NCBI RefSeq assembly: GCF_002355475.1 | Contig: NZ_AP014862.1 | Location: 6,076,001 to 6,140,000, forward strand | Reading direction: 5' to 3' | Length of the DNA stretch: 64,000 nt | DNA from: Pseudomonas furukawaii | Lineage (GTDB): Bacteria; Pseudomonadota; Gammaproteobacteria; Pseudomonadales; Pseudomonadaceae | Shown: one piece after another, positions 9,129-17,930 of the stretch | Position numbering within the stretch: the stretch's first letter is position 1 | How the letters are laid out: each line of letters opens with the position of its first letter | The notes under the pieces: generated by a model | What the model saw: the letters and a program-made list of their open reading frames with translations, nothing else | The model's database searches: none | Told to the model about the DNA's origin: nothing | Translations under genes and position numbers: made by a program

Positions 9129-10811
9129 TCAGCTGTCCAGCGCCTTGTATTTCTCGCGCAGGTGGTTACGGATGGCGACGGCCGAGAAGTTCAGCAGGGC
9201 GATCACCAGTACCAGCAGCAGTGCGGTGGCGTAGACCAGCGGGCGGGCGGCCTCGACGTTGGGGCTCTGGAAGCCGACGTCGTAGATGTGGAAGCCCAGG
9301 TGCATGATCTTCTGGTCCAGGTGCAGGTAGGGGTAGTTGCCGTCCACCGGCAGGCTCGGGGCCAGTTTCACCACGCCCACCAGCATCAGCGGCGCCACTT
9401 CACCGGCGGCACGGGCCACGGCGAGGATCAGGCCGGTCATCATCGCCGGGCTGGCCATGGGCAGGACCACTTTCCACAGGGTCTCGGCCTTGGTGGCGCC
9501 CAGGGCCAGGGAGCCCTCGCGCACGGCGCGGGGGATGCGCGCCAGGCCTTCCTCGGTGGCCACGATCACCACCGGCACGGCGAGGATCGCCAGGGTCAGG
9601 GACGCCCAGAGCAGGCCCGGGGTGCCGAAGGTCGGCGCCGGCGCGGACTCGGGGAAGAACAGGCGGTCCAGCGAGCCACCCAGCACGTAGACGAAGAAGC
9701 CCAGGCCGAACACGCCGTAGACGATGGCCGGGACGCCCGCCAGGTTGTTCACCGCGATGCGGATCACCCGGGTCAGCGGCCCCTGCCTGGCGTACTCGCG
9801 CAGGTAGATGGCGGCGATCACGCCGAAGGGGGTGACGATCACGGCCATGATCAGGGTCATCATCACGGTGCCGAAGATGGCCGGGAAGATGCCGCCCTCG
9901 GTGTTGGCCTCACGCGGATCGTCGGAGAGGAACTCCCAGAGCTTGGCGAAGTAGAAGCCCAGCTTGGCGAAGGTGCCCATGGCGTTCGGCTGGTAGGCGT
10001 GGACCACCTGGCCCAGGCTGATCTCCTGCTCGCGGCCACCGGCCTCGCGCACCACCACGCTGTCGCGGTTGAACTGCTGGTGCAGGGCCAGCAACTGCTC
10101 TTCCAGCCCCTTGTAGCGGCTTTCCAGCTCGGCGCGCTCGGCGGCGATGTCGGCCTGGGCTTCGGGCGTCAGGGCGTCGGCGAGCTCCAGCTTGCGCGTC
10201 TTCAGGCGCAGCCGCTCGAGGCCGTGGTTGATCGAGCCGATGTCCTTCTTCTCCAGCTTGTAGAGCTGGTCGTAGAGCGCGTTGACCCGGGCCAGGCGTT
10301 TCTGCAGCTCGCCCATGGCGGCCTCGCCCTCGGCCACCACCTGGCCACTCTCCTTCACCGCCACCAGGCGGCCGTAGAAGTTGCCCCACTCGCGGCGCTC
10401 CAGCGCCAGCAGTTCGACGGGGTACTTCTGCTCCTTGAGCCAATCACCCACCACCCAGGTGAAGTCGGCACCGTAGACATCGCGGTTGCCCACCTTGAGC
10501 AGCTCGCGGGTCATGAACTCCGGGCCTTCCTCCGGTACCGGCAGGCCAGCGCCCTTGAGGCGGGCGCGGGGCACTTCCTCCACCTGGACCGCCTCGCCGA
10601 CCACCAGGCGGGCTTCCTGGCCGGGCACCACGTACTGCGCCTCCACCAGGTCCGCCGGCCAGAAGTGGGCCAGGCCGCGCACGGCGATCACCGACAACAG
10701 GCCGAGGGTCATGATGACCGCGATGGATACCGCGCCACCGCTGATCCAGACGCCCGGTGCGCCGCTCTTGAACCAGTCTTTCAGGGAAACCTTTTTCACG
10801 GATTTCTCCAC
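9129..10811 (-). CDS. pstA: Phosphate ABC transporter permease PstA (long form)
   Basis: A 560-residue inner-membrane permease. After one transmembrane helix (about residues 20-42) comes a large extracytoplasmic insert (about 45-300). It is rich in charged heptads (for example LQKRLARVNALYDQLYKLEKKD), predicted as coiled coil and typical of the Pseudomonas long PstA (DUF3333-type N-terminus). The ABC permease core with five to six helices follows from about 305 to 545 and includes the EAA-loop region EGSLALGATKAETLWKVVLP. It forms the channel with PstC. It is much longer than E. coli PstA (about 296 residues). It is separated from pstC by 217 bp of repeat sequence. Confidence 0.93.
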   Translation of the reverse strand: MEKSVKKVSLKDWFKSGAPGVWISGGAVSIAVIMTLGLLSVIAVRGLAHFWPADLVEAQYVVPGQEARLVVGEAVQVEEVPRARLKGAGLPVPEEGPEFMTRELLKVGNRDVYGADFTWVVGDWLKEQKYPVELLALERREWGNFYGRLVAVKESGQVVAEGEAAMGELQKRLARVNALYDQLYKLEKKDIGSINHGLERLRLKTRKLELADALTPEAQADIAAERAELESRYKGLEEQLLALHQQFNRDSVVVREAGGREQEISLGQVVHAYQPNAMGTFAKLGFYFAKLWEFLSDDPREANTEGGIFPAIFGTVMMTLIMAVIVTPFGVIAAIYLREYARQGPLTRVIRIAVNNLAGVPAIVYGVFGLGFFVYVLGGSLDRLFFPESAPAPTFGTPGLLWASLTLAILAVPVVIVATEEGLARIPRAVREGSLALGATKAETLWKVVLPMASPAMMTGLILAVARAAGEVAPLMLVGVVKLAPSLPVDGNYPYLHLDQKIMHLGFHIYDVGFQSPNVEAARPLVYATALLLVLVIALLNFSAVAIRNHLREKYKALDS

Positions 10812-10900
10812 CGCTTGAGTCTTCCAGTTCCTCCCGCCCTGGGGCCGGAGGATTCGTGTTATCTGCGTTCTCGCCCGTCCGGGGAGGGTCGAACCAACCG

Positions 10901-11012
10901 CTCCCTCGCCCCTCCGGGGAGAGGGTTGGGGAGAGAGGTCGGCTCTGTGCCTGGATCCCTCTCCCGGTCCTTCGGACCACCCTCTCCCGGAGGGAGAGGG
11001 GGATCAGAAGCG
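10901..11012. repeat. Dispersed CCCTC/GAGGG repeat in the pstC-pstA gap
   Basis: Tandem inverted blocks of CCCTCTCCC and GGGAGAGGG type. The left half, with CCCCTCCGGGGAGAGGG then GGGGAGAGA, is the same design as a second copy at 38860-38894. The right half (10968-11000) contains CCCTCTCCCGGAGGGAGAGGG-like dyads. Repeats of this sort are scattered between genes in Pseudomonas and relatives. Inside an operon they can stabilise upstream RNA or reduce downstream expression; the role here is inferred. Confidence 0.6.
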
Positions 11013-11028
11013 CCTCCAGGAGGCGTGC

Positions 11029-13317
11029 TTATAACGAGGCGTACTTCTTCCGCAGCCGCTGGCGGATCAGTTCGGCCAGGGTGTTCATCACGAAGGTGAA
11101 GGTCAGCAACACCAGGGCGGAAAGGAACAGCACCCGGTAGTGGGTACCACCGACCTCGGACTCCGGCATCTCCACCGCCACGTTGGCGGCCAGGGTGCGC
11201 ATGCCTTCGAAGATGTTCGCCTCCATCAGCGGGGTGTTGCCGGTGGCCATCAGCACGATCATGGTCTCGCCCACCGCCCGGCCCAGGCCGATCATCAGCG
11301 CCGAGAAGATACCCGGGCTGGCGGTCAGCAGGACGACACGGGTCATGGTCTGCCAGGGCGTCGCGCCCAGGGCCAGGGAGCCGTAGGTGAGGCTGCGCGG
11401 CACGCTGAACACGGCGTCCTCGGCGATGGAGAAGATGTTCGGGATCACCGCGAAGCCCATGGCCAGGCCGACGATCAGGGCGTTGCGCTGGTCGTAGGTG
11501 ATGCCCAGGTCATTGCTGATCCACAGGCGCATGTCGCCGCCGAAGAACCAGTTTTCCATCAGCGGGCTCATGCCCAGGGCGAACCAGGCGGTGAGGCCCA
11601 CCACGGGAATCAGGATGGCCGCTTCCCAGCCGTCCGGCACCCGCAGACGGATGGACTCCGGCAGGCGGCTCCAGATGAAGCCGGCCAGCAGGATGCCGAT
11701 GGGGGTCAGCAGCAGCAGGCTGAAGATGCCCGGCAGGTGGCCTTCCACGTAGGGCGCCAGGAACAGGCCGGCGAAGAAGCCGAGGATCACCGTCGGCAGC
11801 GCCTCCATCAGCTCGATCACCGGCTTCACCTTGCGGCGCATGGACGGGGCCATGAAGTAGGCGGTGTAGATGGCGGCGGCGATGGCCAGCGGGGCGGCCA
11901 GCAGCATGGCGTAGAACGCGGCCTTCAAGGTACCGAAGGTCAGCGGCGCCAGGCTCAGCTTGGGCTCGAAGTCGGTGTTGGCGGCGGTGGACTGCCAGAC
12001 GTACTTGGGCTCGTCATAGCTCTCGTACCAGACCTTGCCCCAGAGCGCGCTGAAGGAAATCTCCGGGTGCGGGTTGCTCAGGCGGAAGGGCATGAACTGG
12101 CCGCCCTCCTCCACCAGCACGCGGTTGGCGCGGGGCGACAGGGCCAGCAGGCCGCTGCCATCGGTCACACTCTCCACCAGCAGGGTGCGGTTGGCGGTGC
12201 TGTGGAACACGCCCAGGTGGCCGGCGGCGTCCAGGGCGAGGAAGCCCTTGCGGCGCTCTTCCGCAGTGATCTGCACCACCGGGGACTGCTCCAGCTGGAA
12301 GGCGCGGATGTGCTTGAGGCGCGAGGAGCCGTCGGGGTCGCGGGCCATGAACCATTGGGCGATGCCGCCCTTGGAGTCGCCCACCATCAGGGAAATGCCG
12401 CCCAGCAGCATGGCGCTGGCGGTGACCTCGCGCTCACCGTCCTCCAGCAGCTTGTAGCGGCCGTTCAGGGCCTTCTCGCGCAGGCTGAACACATCCGCAT
12501 GGGCGCGACCGTTGAGGACGTAGAGCCACTGCTGGCGCGGATCGATGTAGATGGCCTTGATGGGTTCGGCGATCTGCGGCAGCTCGATGCCGGTCTGCTC
12601 CTGGGTGATCTCCCCGGTGAGCATGTTCTCTTCGCTGACTAGTTGCTGGACCAGCAACTGGCTGCCGGTGGAGGCGGCCACCACCAGGGTCTCGTCGTCG
12701 ACGCTGAGGGCGACGTGCTCCAGCGCGCGACCCTGGGCGTCCAGCACCATGGGCGCCTCGCCGTAGGGGAAGCTGACCTGGGGCGTGATGGTCTTCTGGT
12801 TGTCCGGGTAGGTGACGTTGTAGCTGTGCTTGAAGATCAGCGCCTGGCCGTTGGACAGGCCCAGCACCACCAGCGGGCTGCCGGGCTGGTCCTGGCCGAA
12901 GGAGACGACGCTGGCGCCTGCGGGCAACGGCAGTTGCTGGCGCTTGATCAGGCCACCGTCCCGGGTGGAGAAGAACTGCACGTCACCGCTGGCGGCCACG
13001 CGCAGGCCCACCATGTTCTGCTCTTCCAGGGCCAGCAGCAGCGGCTTGCCGGCGTCCTGCTGCAGCCAGGCCGGACTCTGCACCTTTCTGGCGGTGAGCT
13101 CGGCGCCCTTGAACAGCGGCAGTACCACATAGGCCAGGTAGAAGAAGATCAGGGTGATGGCGCCGAGCACGGCGAGACCGCCCACCAGCACGTACCAGTG
13201 GGTCAGGCGATCCTTCAGGGCCCGCAGCTTGCGCTTGCGCTGCAGCGCGGGCGTATTGAAGTCGATGCGCTCGGGAGGATTCTTCGAGGCGGTCAGGGAG
13301 TTGGCCAGGTCAGTCAT
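11029..13317 (-). CDS. pstC: Phosphate ABC transporter permease PstC (long form)
   Basis: A 762-residue inner-membrane permease. One transmembrane helix (about residues 42-66, VLVGGLAVLGAITLIFFYLA) is followed by an unusually large extracytoplasmic region (about 70-450). This carries repeated WD/propeller-like strands such as QWLYVLNGRAHADVFSL. The ABC permease core then covers about 465-760, with the EAA-type loop RSLTYGSLALGATPWQTMTR. The long form is typical of Pseudomonas; E. coli PstC has about 319 residues. It pairs with PstA. The start MTDLANSL matches the family, and a Pho box lies 70 bp upstream, so the gene can be transcribed separately from pstS. Confidence 0.93.
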   Translation of the reverse strand: MTDLANSLTASKNPPERIDFNTPALQRKRKLRALKDRLTHWYVLVGGLAVLGAITLIFFYLAYVVLPLFKGAELTARKVQSPAWLQQDAGKPLLLALEEQNMVGLRVAASGDVQFFSTRDGGLIKRQQLPLPAGASVVSFGQDQPGSPLVVLGLSNGQALIFKHSYNVTYPDNQKTITPQVSFPYGEAPMVLDAQGRALEHVALSVDDETLVVAASTGSQLLVQQLVSEENMLTGEITQEQTGIELPQIAEPIKAIYIDPRQQWLYVLNGRAHADVFSLREKALNGRYKLLEDGEREVTASAMLLGGISLMVGDSKGGIAQWFMARDPDGSSRLKHIRAFQLEQSPVVQITAEERRKGFLALDAAGHLGVFHSTANRTLLVESVTDGSGLLALSPRANRVLVEEGGQFMPFRLSNPHPEISFSALWGKVWYESYDEPKYVWQSTAANTDFEPKLSLAPLTFGTLKAAFYAMLLAAPLAIAAAIYTAYFMAPSMRRKVKPVIELMEALPTVILGFFAGLFLAPYVEGHLPGIFSLLLLTPIGILLAGFIWSRLPESIRLRVPDGWEAAILIPVVGLTAWFALGMSPLMENWFFGGDMRLWISNDLGITYDQRNALIVGLAMGFAVIPNIFSIAEDAVFSVPRSLTYGSLALGATPWQTMTRVVLLTASPGIFSALMIGLGRAVGETMIVLMATGNTPLMEANIFEGMRTLAANVAVEMPESEVGGTHYRVLFLSALVLLTFTFVMNTLAELIRQRLRKKYASL

Positions 13318-13372
13318 GGATTCGGGCTCTTGCCACAGGCGGCGTACGCAGGCTTTTACGATGGGAGCACAG

Positions 13373-13404
13373 CCTACGGCTTTCCTGTGACAGAAAAATT
13401 ACAG
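13373..13404 (-). promoter_or_regulatory. Pho box and -10 upstream of pstC
   Basis: On the minus strand CTGTAAT-TTTT-CTGTCAC (13404-13387) matches the 18-base Pho box at 13 of 14 scored positions. A -10-like TAGGCT begins eight bases downstream (13378-13373). It lies in the pstS-pstC gap, so pstC-A-B-phoU probably has its own PhoB-dependent promoter in addition to read-through from pstS. Confidence 0.75.
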
Positions 13405-13420
13405 CGAGTTGACGTGGCGA

Positions 13421-13450
13421 AGCCCACCCTGAGGCAACCTCGGGCGGGCT
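13421..13450 (-). terminator. Hairpin between pstS and pstC (partial terminator)
   Basis: AGCCC(A)CCC(T)GAGG pairs with CCTCGGG(C)GGGCT: a stem of about 12 bp with one mismatch and one bulge. It lies 82 bases past the pstS stop and just before the pstC Pho box. It would let abundant pstS message end or be protected, giving more binding protein than permease. Confidence 0.55.
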
Positions 13451-13531
13451 TCCGCGACAGGGGTCTCCCGTCGCCCTTGCGTCCTTGCGAGGCGGCGCGC
13501 GTGGAGCCGCCGCCTCCTTATCCGGCCTGGA

Positions 13532-14503
13532 TTACAGGCCCAGATCCTTCAGGGTCTTTTCCGCGACCTTGGACGGAACCGGGATGTAACCGTCCTTGAC
13601 CACTACTTCCTGGCCTTGCTTGGACAGGACCAGCTTGACGAACTCGGCCTCCAGGGGAGCCAGGGGCTTGTTCGGCGCCTTGTTCACATAAACGTAGAGG
13701 AAGCGGGACAGCGGGTAGCTGCCGTTCAGCGCGTTCTGCTCGCTGTCCTCGACGAACTCGCCACCTTCCTTCTTGGCCAGGGCCACGGTCTTCACGCTGG
13801 ACGTCTTGTAGCCGATGCCGGAGTAGCCGATGCCGTTGATGGACTGGCTGATGGACTGCACCACGGAGGCGGAGCCGGGCTGCTCGTTCACGTTCGGCTT
13901 GAAGTCGCCTTTGCACAGGGCTTCTTCCTTGAAGTAGCCGTAGGTGCCGGACACGGAGTTGCGGCCGAACAGCTGGACCGGCTTGGAGGCCAGGTCGCCG
14001 GTCACGCCCAGGTCACCCCAGGTCTTCACGTCGCTCTTGCCGCCGCAGAGGCGGTTGGCGGAGAAGATGGCGTCCACCTGCTGCATGGTCAGGCCCTTGA
14101 TGGGGTTGTCCTTGTGCACGAAGATCGCCAGGGCGTCGATGGCCACCGGAATGGCGGTGGGCTTGTAGCCGTACTTCTGCTCGAAGGCCTGCAGCTCGAC
14201 GTCCTTCATCTTGCGGCTCATCGGGCCCAGGTTGGCGGTGCCTTCGGTCAGGGCCGGCGGCGCGGTGGAGGAACCGGCAGCCTGAATCTGGATGTTCACG
14301 TTCGGGTATTCGCGCTTGTACGCCTCGGCCCACAGGGTCATCAGGTTCGCCAGGGTATCGGAACCCACGCTGGAGAGGTTGCCGGAGACGCCAGTGGTCT
14401 TGGAATAAGCCGGCAGGGCCGGGTCGACGGCAGCCACCGCGCTGGCGGTAGCGACACCGGCGGCGACGAAGGTGAGGGCCGCCATCAAACGCTTCAGTTT
14501 CAT
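13532..14503 (-). CDS. pstS: Phosphate-binding periplasmic protein PstS
   Basis: A 323-residue protein with a signal peptide (about residues 1-25, ending ASAVAA). The mature protein begins VDPALPAYS. Phosphate-site motifs include [28 protein letters not shown] and [14 protein letters not shown]; the Ser/Asp/Arg/Gly pattern is that of PBP-like PstS. It captures inorganic phosphate in the periplasm and delivers it to PstCA. It heads the operon behind the strongest Pho-box cluster of the window. The length is normal for the Pseudomonas form, which is also known to be released from cells. Confidence 0.95.
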   Translation of the reverse strand: MKLKRLMAALTFVAAGVATASAVAAVDPALPAYSKTTGVSGNLSSVGSDTLANLMTLWAEAYKREYPNVNIQIQAAGSSTAPPALTEGTANLGPMSRKMKDVELQAFEQKYGYKPTAIPVAIDALAIFVHKDNPIKGLTMQQVDAIFSANRLCGGKSDVKTWGDLGVTGDLASKPVQLFGRNSVSGTYGYFKEEALCKGDFKPNVNEQPGSASVVQSISQSINGIGYSGIGYKTSSVKTVALAKKEGGEFVEDSEQNALNGSYPLSRFLYVYVNKAPNKPLAPLEAEFVKLVLSKQGQEVVVKDGYIPVPSKVAEKTLKDLGL

Positions 14504-14547
14504 GCCTTGCTCCTAAGCAGGACGAGGGGTTGAATGCAACGGGGGCC

Positions 14548-14592
14548 AGTATCGGCAGGCCGTATGACCACTCTATGAACCGATTGTGACAA
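14548..14592 (-). promoter_or_regulatory. Tandem Pho box and -10 promoter of pstS
   Basis: Minus strand: three 7-base half sites in an 11-base period, TTGTCAC, GGTTCAT and TGGTCAT, each separated by four bases (14592-14564). Ten bases later comes a -10 GATACT (14553-14548). Two half sites match CTGTCAT/C at 5-6 of 7, and the middle one at 4 of 7. The layout fits a PhoB-activated promoter binding more than one PhoB dimer. Confidence 0.75.
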
Positions 14593-14662
14593 TTGGATGA
14601 ATGGCCATCATCGGCACGGCGGGTTGCGTTCAGGCGCCCCTTTCCCAGCCCTGGGAACAAGG

Positions 14663-14687
14663 CCGGGCCCGGCCAGTGCGGGCCCGG
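14663..14687 (-). terminator. Hairpin terminator of the MFS gene
   Basis: CCGGGCCCG, seven-base loop, CGGGCCCGG: a perfect 9-bp stem seven bases after the stop of the minus-strand transporter gene, separating it from the pstS promoter. There is no T-run. Confidence 0.55.
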
Positions 14688-14693
14688 ATGGGA

Positions 14694-15983
14694 TCAACGC
14701 TTCGTGGCGATCAGGAACGCCCCGATCAGCATCGCCACGCCGCACAGGCTGGCGACGTAGTAGGCCGGTCCCAGGCTGTCCCACTTCATCAGCAGCGACA
14801 CCACCATGGGCGTCAGGCCGCCGAAGATGGCGTAGGCCAGGTTGTAGGAGAAGGACAGGCCGGAGAAGCGCACCACCGGCGGGAAGGCCTTCACCATCAC
14901 ATAGGGCACGGCGCCGATGGTGCCGACGAACAGGCCGGTGACCGCGTAGAGCGGGAACAGCCACTCCGGATGGAGCCTGAGGCTGGTGTAGAAGGTCCAG
15001 GAGCTGGCGGCCAGCAGCAGACCGCCCACCAGGAAGGTACGCCCCGCGCCGATACGGTCGGCGATCACCCCCGACAGCACGCAACCGATGGACAGGAACA
15101 CGATGGCCAGGCTGTTGGCCTTGAGGGCGGTGGCCGCCTCGAAGCCATACACGGTCTGCAGCAGGGTGGGCGTCATCAGGATCACCACCACGATGCCGGC
15201 GGACAGCACCCAGGTCAGCAGCATGGACAGCGCCACGGCGCCACGGTGTTCACGCAGCACGGTCTTCAGCGGCACTTCCGCGGCCAGGGCCTTGCGCTGC
15301 TGCATCTCGGCGAAGACCGGGGTCTCGTGCAGCCAGCGGCGCAGGTACATGGCCAGCAGGCCGAACACGCCCCCCACCAGGAACGGCAGGCGCCAGGCCC
15401 AGTCCAGCACCTCGGCGGCGCTGAAGACGGTGTTGATCAGGGTCGCCATCAAGGAGCCCAGCAGGATGCCGGCGGTCAGTCCCGACGTCAGGGTGCCGCA
15501 GGCATAGCCCACATGGCGGGCGGGCACGTGCTCGGAAACGAATACCCAGGCCCCGGGGACCTCGCCGCCGATGGCCGCGCCCTGTACCACCCGCATCATC
15601 AGCAGCAGCAGGGGCGCCCAGATGCCGATCTGCTCGTAGGTGGGCAGCAGGCCCATCACCAGCGTGGGCACCGCCATCAGGAAGATGCTCAGGGTGAACA
15701 TGCGCTTGCGCCCCAGCAGGTCGCCGAAGTGCGCCATGACGATGCCCCCCAGCGGACGCGCCAGGTAGCCGGCGGCGAAGATGCCGAAGGTCTGCAGCTG
15801 GCGCAGCCACTCCGGCATCTCGGCGGGGAAGAACAGCTTGCCCACCACCGCGGCGAAGAACACGAAGATGATGAAGTCGTAGAACTCCAGGGCGCCGCCG
15901 AGGGCGGAGAGCGACAGGGTCTTGTAATCGCTGCGGGTCAGCGGGCGCGCGGAGGGCGTCTCGGAGGCAAGCACGGAAGACAT
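14694..15983 (-). CDS. MFS transporter, metabolite:H+ symporter (MHS) type
   Basis: A 429-residue inner-membrane protein with about 12 helices. The MFS loop motif between helices 2 and 3 is GGIVMAHFGDLLGRKRMF, and the FEFYDF-like motif near the N-terminus is ALEFYDFIIF. Both are typical of the MHS subfamily (citrate, proline/betaine, ketoglutarate or shikimate symporters). The substrate cannot be read from sequence. P. aeruginosa carries an MFS gene at the same position beside pstS. It is divergent from the thioesterase gene and has its own terminator. No Pho box was seen in front of it, so a link with phosphate is not supported. Confidence 0.85.
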   Translation of the reverse strand: MSSVLASETPSARPLTRSDYKTLSLSALGGALEFYDFIIFVFFAAVVGKLFFPAEMPEWLRQLQTFGIFAAGYLARPLGGIVMAHFGDLLGRKRMFTLSIFLMAVPTLVMGLLPTYEQIGIWAPLLLLMMRVVQGAAIGGEVPGAWVFVSEHVPARHVGYACGTLTSGLTAGILLGSLMATLINTVFSAAEVLDWAWRLPFLVGGVFGLLAMYLRRWLHETPVFAEMQQRKALAAEVPLKTVLREHRGAVALSMLLTWVLSAGIVVVILMTPTLLQTVYGFEAATALKANSLAIVFLSIGCVLSGVIADRIGAGRTFLVGGLLLAASSWTFYTSLRLHPEWLFPLYAVTGLFVGTIGAVPYVMVKAFPPVVRFSGLSFSYNLAYAIFGGLTPMVVSLLMKWDSLGPAYYVASLCGVAMLIGAFLIATKR

Positions 15984-16255
15984 GGAGGGATTCTCGTCTG
16001 GGGGTGCGGGGCGTCTCCCGCGGCATGGGCGGGAAAATCGCCAGGCAACATATCAAAAAGCGTCAGATGTACACAGCCTGAGGCATAAAACCGCCAGGAG
16101 CGCGCTACAACGGTCGTCTGGCGCGATCTCCTGCCTATATACTGCGCGCTGTTCAGCGCAGGTCGGCATGCAGTGAGTCGGCGGCGCACAGGGAAGGAAG
16201 GGCGCGGCCCTTCCAGGCATTTGCGCCATTTACAGACGACACAGGCAGTTCCGGC

Positions 16256-16663
16256 ATGATCGAGATCGAAGAAGAAGAAAACCTCACCCCGCAAGGCGAC
16301 CTCGCCCTGCAGATCACCGCGCTCCCGCGTGAAACCAACGGCTTCGGCGACATCTACGGTGGCTGGCTGGTTTCCCAGATGGACCTGGCCGGCACCGCCA
16401 TGGCCAGCAAGGTGGCGGCGGGCCGCGTCGCCACCGTGGCGATCGATCGCATGGCCTTCCTCGTGCCGGTGGCCGTCGGTGCCCAGCTCTCCTTCTATAC
16501 CCAGACCCTGGAGATCGGCCGCAGCTCCATCCAGATGCTGGTGGAAGTCTGGAGCGACGACCCCCTGTCCAGCGAATGGCGCAAGGTCACCGAAGCGGTC
16601 TTCGTCTTCGTCGCCATCGACGGCAGCGGCCGCACCCGCCCGGTCCCGCCCCGTCGGGGTTGA
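16256..16663 (+). CDS. Acyl-CoA thioesterase, YciA-type hotdog fold
   Basis: A 135-residue single hotdog domain. The active-site region contains NGFGDIYGGWLVSQMDLAGTAMA, the Asn-x-x-G-D-x-x-G-G-W pattern with the catalytic Asp of YciA-type thioesterases. The second core segment is RVATVAIDRMAFLVPVAVG. Such enzymes hydrolyse medium and long acyl-CoA and help recycle CoA in the cytoplasm. The start has a poor Shine-Dalgarno, but the length is right. It stands alone, divergent from the MFS gene and convergent with the ABC operon, sharing a bidirectional terminator with it. Confidence 0.88.
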   Translation: MIEIEEEENLTPQGDLALQITALPRETNGFGDIYGGWLVSQMDLAGTAMASKVAAGRVATVAIDRMAFLVPVAVGAQLSFYTQTLEIGRSSIQMLVEVWSDDPLSSEWRKVTEAVFVFVAIDGSGRTRPVPPRRG

Positions 16664-16666
16664 ATG

Positions 16667-16716
16667 GAAGGGGCCCGGCAACAGGTCGTGTGAAAACCTG
16701 GCGAGCGGCCCCTTTC
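16667..16716. terminator. Bidirectional terminator
   Basis: AAGGGGCC (16668-16675) pairs with GGCCCCTT (16707-16714), with an inner CAGGT/ACCTG stem. T-rich ends occur on both strands. It lies between the convergent thioesterase and ABC permease genes. Confidence 0.7.
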
Positions 16717-16727
16717 TCTGCACTCAC

Positions 16728-17930
16728 TCAAGATCCCCCCGCGCGCAGCGCCTCCACCGGGTGCAGCCGCGCCGCCCGGCGTGCCGGGGCCAGGCCCGCG
16801 CCCATGCCCACCAGCATCGAAAGTCCCAGCGCCATCAGCACCAGGGACAGGTCCGGCTCCAGCGGCAGGCCGGGCATCCACCCGCGCAACGACACCACCA
16901 GCACCAGGGCCAGCGCCAGCCCCAGCACGCCGCCCGACACCGACAGCAGGGTCGCTTCGGTGAGGAACAGCCCCAGCACCTGACGTGGCCCGGCGCCGAT
17001 GGCGCGCAGCAGGCCGACCTCGGCGGTTCGCTCCTCCACGGTGGTGGTCATGATGGTGAAGATGCCCACCGCCCCCACCAGCAGCGAGATACCGCCGAGG
17101 GCGGCGACGCCCAGGGTCAGGGAGGCGAGGATGCGGTTCAGGCTGCCCAGGAGGTCATCCTGGGTCGTCATGCGGAAATCCTCCCGGCCGTGGCGCTCCA
17201 CCAGCAGCCGGCGCACCGACTCGGCGAAGGCCGGTGCCGGGACGCCCGCCTCGAACAGTACATGGACCTTCACCAGCCCCTCCCGATTGAACAACTGCTC
17301 GGCCCGGTCCACCGGGATGTAGGCGATATCGTCCAGGTCGAACCCCAGCAGATTGCCCTTGGCCTCCATCACCCCCGCCACGCGGAAGCTCGCGCCCCCC
17401 ACCCGCACCCGCCGGCCCACCGGGCTGGAATCGCCGAACAGCTCGCTCGCCAACTTCGCCCCGAGCACCACGTAGGCCGGCGTGCGGCCGTCCCGCGAGG
17501 GCGGCAGGAAGCGCCCCTGATCCATGCGTACCCGCCAGGCGGCGGCCAGTTGGGAGCCGGTGCCGAGGATGTCCACCCGCCGCTGGCGTCCGCCCGCCTG
17601 GATATCGCCGTTGCCCTGGATGATGGGCACCACCGCCTCCGCCCGGGGCAGCCGTCCCAGTGCCTCGGCATCGGCGATGGACAGCGGCCGCGCGCTGGCC
17701 AGCACGCCGCCCATGCCGCCACTGGACAGGGTCCCGGGGCGTACCGTGACCACCCGCGTGCCGAACTGCGCGAAGCTGTCCAGCACCCGCCCACGCAGCC
17801 CCTCGCCCATGGCGGTGAGCAGGCCCACGGCGGCGATGCCGATGGCCACGCCGAGCAGCGTCAGCAGGCTGCGCAAAGGCTGGCTGAGCAGCGCCGAGCC
17901 GCAGAGCGCCAGGCCATCCCGCCAGCGCAT
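16728..17930 (-). CDS. ABC exporter permease, MacB/FtsX type (second of two)
   Basis: A 400-residue permease. An N-terminal helix (about 20-42, LLTLLGVAIGIAAVGLLTAM) is followed by a MacB-type periplasmic core domain (about 45-260) and a C-terminal FtsX domain with three helices (about 280-390). The motif TAEVGLLRAIGAGPRQVLGLFL resembles the cytoplasmic coupling loop of this family. The start ATG overlaps the stop of the preceding permease as TGATG, so the two are translationally coupled and probably form a heterodimer. It is the last gene of a four-gene efflux operon. Substrate unknown. Confidence 0.87.
   Translation of the reverse strand: MRWRDGLALCGSALLSQPLRSLLTLLGVAIGIAAVGLLTAMGEGLRGRVLDSFAQFGTRVVTVRPGTLSSGGMGGVLASARPLSIADAEALGRLPRAEAVVPIIQGNGDIQAGGRQRRVDILGTGSQLAAAWRVRMDQGRFLPPSRDGRTPAYVVLGAKLASELFGDSSPVGRRVRVGGASFRVAGVMEAKGNLLGFDLDDIAYIPVDRAEQLFNREGLVKVHVLFEAGVPAPAFAESVRRLLVERHGREDFRMTTQDDLLGSLNRILASLTLGVAALGGISLLVGAVGIFTIMTTTVEERTAEVGLLRAIGAGPRQVLGLFLTEATLLSVSGGVLGLALALVLVVSLRGWMPGLPLEPDLSLVLMALGLSMLVGMGAGLAPARRAARLHPVEALRAGGS

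Noticed and set aside
14694-15983. Phosphate-related role for the MFS transporter next to pstS
   Set aside because: No Pho box in its promoter region, and its motifs are those of organic-acid/betaine symporters.
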